Made by a program: the position numbers and the translations under genes. DNA of 64,000 nucleotides from CAZPNX01 sp964518765 (GTDB lineage: Bacteria; Edwardsbacteria; AC1; EtOH8), in the NCBI GenBank assembly GCA_964518765.1, contig CAZFJC010000006.1, positions 1 to 64,000 of the forward strand. The letters are read 5' to 3'. Shown in pieces: positions 62,212 to 64,000 of this stretch (within the stretch, counting starts at the first letter, position 1; each line of letters begins with the position of its first letter). The notes beneath the pieces are model-generated. The model made no database searches. It was not told the origin of the DNA and saw only the letters and a list, made by a program, of their open reading frames with translations.

Positions 62212-63846
62212 ATGATCAAGCAACACCTCTCCAAGCTGATTGCCGAGGCGGCCTCCCAGATGCTGGGCAGCGAATTGTCTCCTGATCAGATCATCCTGGA
62301 GAAGCCCAAGCGGCCCGAGCACGGAGACTGGGCCTCCAGCCTGGCCCTGTCCCTGGCCAAGGAGATTCAGGCCAAGCCGCGCGACATCGCACAAAAGCTG
62401 ACTGCTGCCATGCGCCCGGATCCGGAGCTGGTTTCCGAGGTGGAGATAGCGGGGCCCGGCTTTATAAACTTCAGGATGGCTCGGGGATACCTGCACCGCC
62501 AGCTGGCGGAACTGTTGAGGGCGGGTAGGGCGTTCGGCCGAGGCGAGCGGTATCTAGGCAAAAGAGCCCAGGTTGAGTTCGTCTCCTGCAACCCCACCGG
62601 CCCGCTGACCGTGGGCCATGGCCGCCAGGCGGCCATCGGCGACGTTTTAGCCCGCCTTTTGGAGTCCCAGGGCTACCAGGTGGAACGGGAGTACTACTTC
62701 AACGACGCCGGACTGCAGATGCGGGTGCTGGGGGAGTCGGTTTATCTCAGGTACCGGCAGCTCCTGGGGCAGAAGATCGAATTTCCCGAGGGCCATTACC
62801 AGGGCCAGTACATCCGCGATATCGCCGAGTCTTGCCGAGCAGAGCGGGGCGACGGTCTAAGCGAGAGCGACCTGGAGTATTTCAAGGCCAAGGCGGTGGA
62901 GGCCATCTTCACCGATATCCGAAACACCCTGAAGCGTATGGGCATCGTCTTCGACCGCTACTTCAACGAGAGCTCGCTCTACGAGGACGGATCAATAGAG
63001 AGGACCAAGAAGAAACTCCAGGCCCGGGGTATCACCTACCAAAAGGATGGGGCGCTTTGGTTTCGGGCCACCCAATTCGGGGCGGAGAAGGACCGGGTGC
63101 TGGTGCGCTCCACTGGCGAACCCACCTACCGCCTGCCGGACATCGCCTATCACTGCGGCAAGTTCGACCGGGGCTTCGACCTCATCCTGGACGTCTTCGG
63201 GTCCGACCACCAGGCCACCTATCCCGACGTCATGGCGGCGCTGGGGGCTATGGGCTACGATACCTCGAAGATGGACGTCCGCATCCACCAGTTCGTCACC
63301 CTGACCCGCGGCGGACAGCAGGTGAAGATGTCCACCCGCAAGGCCACCTACGTCACCCTGGACGAGCTGTTCGACGAGGTGGGGGCGGACGCCGCCCGCT
63401 ACTTCTTCCTGATGCGGCGAATGGAGGCCCATCTGGATTTCGACCTGGACCTGGCCAGGAAGCAGTCGGACGAGAATCCAGTCTTCTACGTGCAATACGC
63501 CCACGCCCGGATCTGCTCCATCCTGCAGCACGCGCAGGAGAAAGAAGTGAAACTGGAGGATGGAAATCTGGAGCTGCTCAGGGAGCCCGAGGAGATAGCC
63601 CTCATCAAGTTCCTGCTGGAGTTCCCGGACCTGGTCCAGGGCGCGGCCGAGGCCCGGGAGCCGCACCGGATTCCCGCCTACCTGCAGGAGCTGGCGGGGA
63701 TCTTCCATAACTTCTACCATAAGCACCGAGTGGTGGCCGACGACCAGAAACTGACCAGCGCCCGCTTAAACCTTTGCCAGGCGGTCAAGATCGTTCTGTC
63801 CAACGGGCTGGGGCTGCTCGGGGTGTCCGCGCCGGAGAGGATGTGA
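62212..63846 (+). CDS. argS: Arginine-tRNA ligase
   Basis: 544 residues, full length. Class I signatures: CNPTGPLTVGHGRQAAIGDV (HIGH region, GHGR near residue 136) and KMSTRK at 372-377. The N-terminal Add-1 domain recognising the tRNA D-loop (AKEIQAKPRDIAQKLTAAM) and C-terminal anticodon-binding DALR domain (VQYAHARICSILQHAQ, ending RLNLCQAVKIVLSNGLGLLG) are present. A nested palindromic repeat follows. Confidence 0.96.
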   Translation: MIKQHLSKLIAEAASQMLGSELSPDQIILEKPKRPEHGDWASSLALSLAKEIQAKPRDIAQKLTAAMRPDPELVSEVEIAGPGFINFRMARGYLHRQLAELLRAGRAFGRGERYLGKRAQVEFVSCNPTGPLTVGHGRQAAIGDVLARLLESQGYQVEREYYFNDAGLQMRVLGESVYLRYRQLLGQKIEFPEGHYQGQYIRDIAESCRAERGDGLSESDLEYFKAKAVEAIFTDIRNTLKRMGIVFDRYFNESSLYEDGSIERTKKKLQARGITYQKDGALWFRATQFGAEKDRVLVRSTGEPTYRLPDIAYHCGKFDRGFDLILDVFGSDHQATYPDVMAALGAMGYDTSKMDVRIHQFVTLTRGGQQVKMSTRKATYVTLDELFDEVGADAARYFFLMRRMEAHLDFDLDLARKQSDENPVFYVQYAHARICSILQHAQEKEVKLEDGNLELLREPEEIALIKFLLEFPDLVQGAAEAREPHRIPAYLQELAGIFHNFYHKHRVVADDQKLTSARLNLCQAVKIVLSNGLGLLGVSAPERM

Positions 63847-63865
63847 CCTGCCAACCAAGTTACCG

Positions 63866-63910
63866 ACCACCCCTGAGTCCCCTCCTTGCGCAAGGAGGGG
63901 AAGGGGTGGT
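63866..63910. repeat. Nested palindromic repeat after argS
   Basis: ACCACCCC (63866-63873) pairs with GGGGTGGT (63903-63910), and inside it CCCCTCCTTGC (63879-63889) pairs perfectly with GCAAGGAGGGG (63890-63900). No T run follows, so it is not a standard terminator. Similar ACCACCCC...GGGGTGGT elements occur as dispersed repeats in environmental bacterial genomes. Confidence 0.7.
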
Positions 63911-63919
63911 TGAGTAGAC

Positions 63920-64000
63920 ATGAAACATAAAACCGATTACGCCGGGCACGACCGGCTCTACCGCCAGAGAAGGTCCGAGGGCAAGCCGGGCTGGGACGAC
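63920..64000 (+). CDS. Partial gene at window edge, possibly a class I methyltransferase
   Basis: 27 codons: MKHKTDYAGHDRLYRQRRSE then GKPGWDD, running off the end. The Y/R-rich opening with GKPGWD is reminiscent of the N-termini of SAM-dependent methyltransferases of this size class, but too little is visible to be sure. The ATG lies ten bases after the palindromic repeat. Confidence 0.35.
   Translation, partial: MKHKTDYAGHDRLYRQRRSEGKPGWDD

Overview
The window is a gene-dense, GC-rich (by eye above 60%) bacterial chromosome segment in which every gene I can support lies on the + strand. About 60 protein genes, one small SRP RNA and a handful of promoters and terminators are packed with short or overlapping junctions (many ATGA/GTGA/TGATG couplings). 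No rRNA, tRNA, CRISPR array, transposase or integrase was seen. The organism looks like an uncultured diderm of the FCB group: there is a PorV/PorQ-type outer-membrane protein, C-terminal type-IX-like sorting domains (PNP/NPF plus LxxGIYxY motifs), signal-peptide lipoproteins, several predicted outer-membrane barrels and LPS-type glycosyltransferases. Placement in a candidate phylum (for example the Edwardsbacteria/TA06/WOR-3 neighbourhood) is only a guess.

Layout. 1-1376: 3' end of a repeat-containing secreted protein with an in-frame stop near the window edge. 1387-7323: lysine/aspartate operon dapB - TPR lipoprotein - dapL - lysC - small Cys protein - asd, then a YIP1-like membrane protein. 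7320-7530: strong promoter and SRP RNA (ffs). 7591-10699: two AT-rich secreted-protein genes, clearly foreign in composition. 10731-14252: dnaX-recR and an envelope protein. 14265-19280: two GT9 glycosyltransferases, a DUF3108 protein, a conserved protein of unknown function with a deoxyhypusine-synthase-like look, and mannose-1-phosphate guanylyltransferase. 19343-21506: SPOR lipoprotein, ComFB, an unknown small protein, PorV-like protein. 21569-30004: glycosyltransferases, two secreted proteins (one almost only a sorting domain, one a Kelch propeller), methyltransferase, flippase-like protein, YfhO-like protein, polyprenol-phosphate mannose synthase and a GT2 enzyme.

30102-35629: secA, a proline-rich coiled-coil protein, mutM and a YfcE-type phosphodiesterase. 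35613-38393: larE-larB-larC for the nickel-pincer nucleotide cofactor, without larA in the window. 38425-46316: YitT-like protein, a barrel protein, the TldD/PmbA pair, a GNAT and uvrB. 46335-48359: a third AT-rich secreted propeller gene. 48403-50560: M28 peptidase and nadC. 50566-51028: a GxxExxY gene bracketed by inverted repeats. 51039-57015: P-loop protein, multi-pass membrane protein, polyferredoxin + aldehyde:ferredoxin oxidoreductase, SagB-type nitroreductase, unknown envelope protein. 57100-59940: panB-panC-(broken gene)-panD. 59937-63846: GlmU-like nucleotidyltransferase, LytR_C protein, rsfS, small multidrug exporter-like protein, argS; a partial gene, possibly a methyltransferase, runs off the end.

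The most interesting signals outside ordinary gene calls are: the three AT-rich secreted-protein genes inserted between housekeeping loci; the GxxExxY element and a solitary copy of its flanking repeat between panB and panC; several small hairpin repeats (one inside a GNAT coding region); two genes broken by in-frame TAA codons; a four-cysteine insert in SecA; and a few conserved but unexplained proteins inside core operons. No single dramatic new system is evident.
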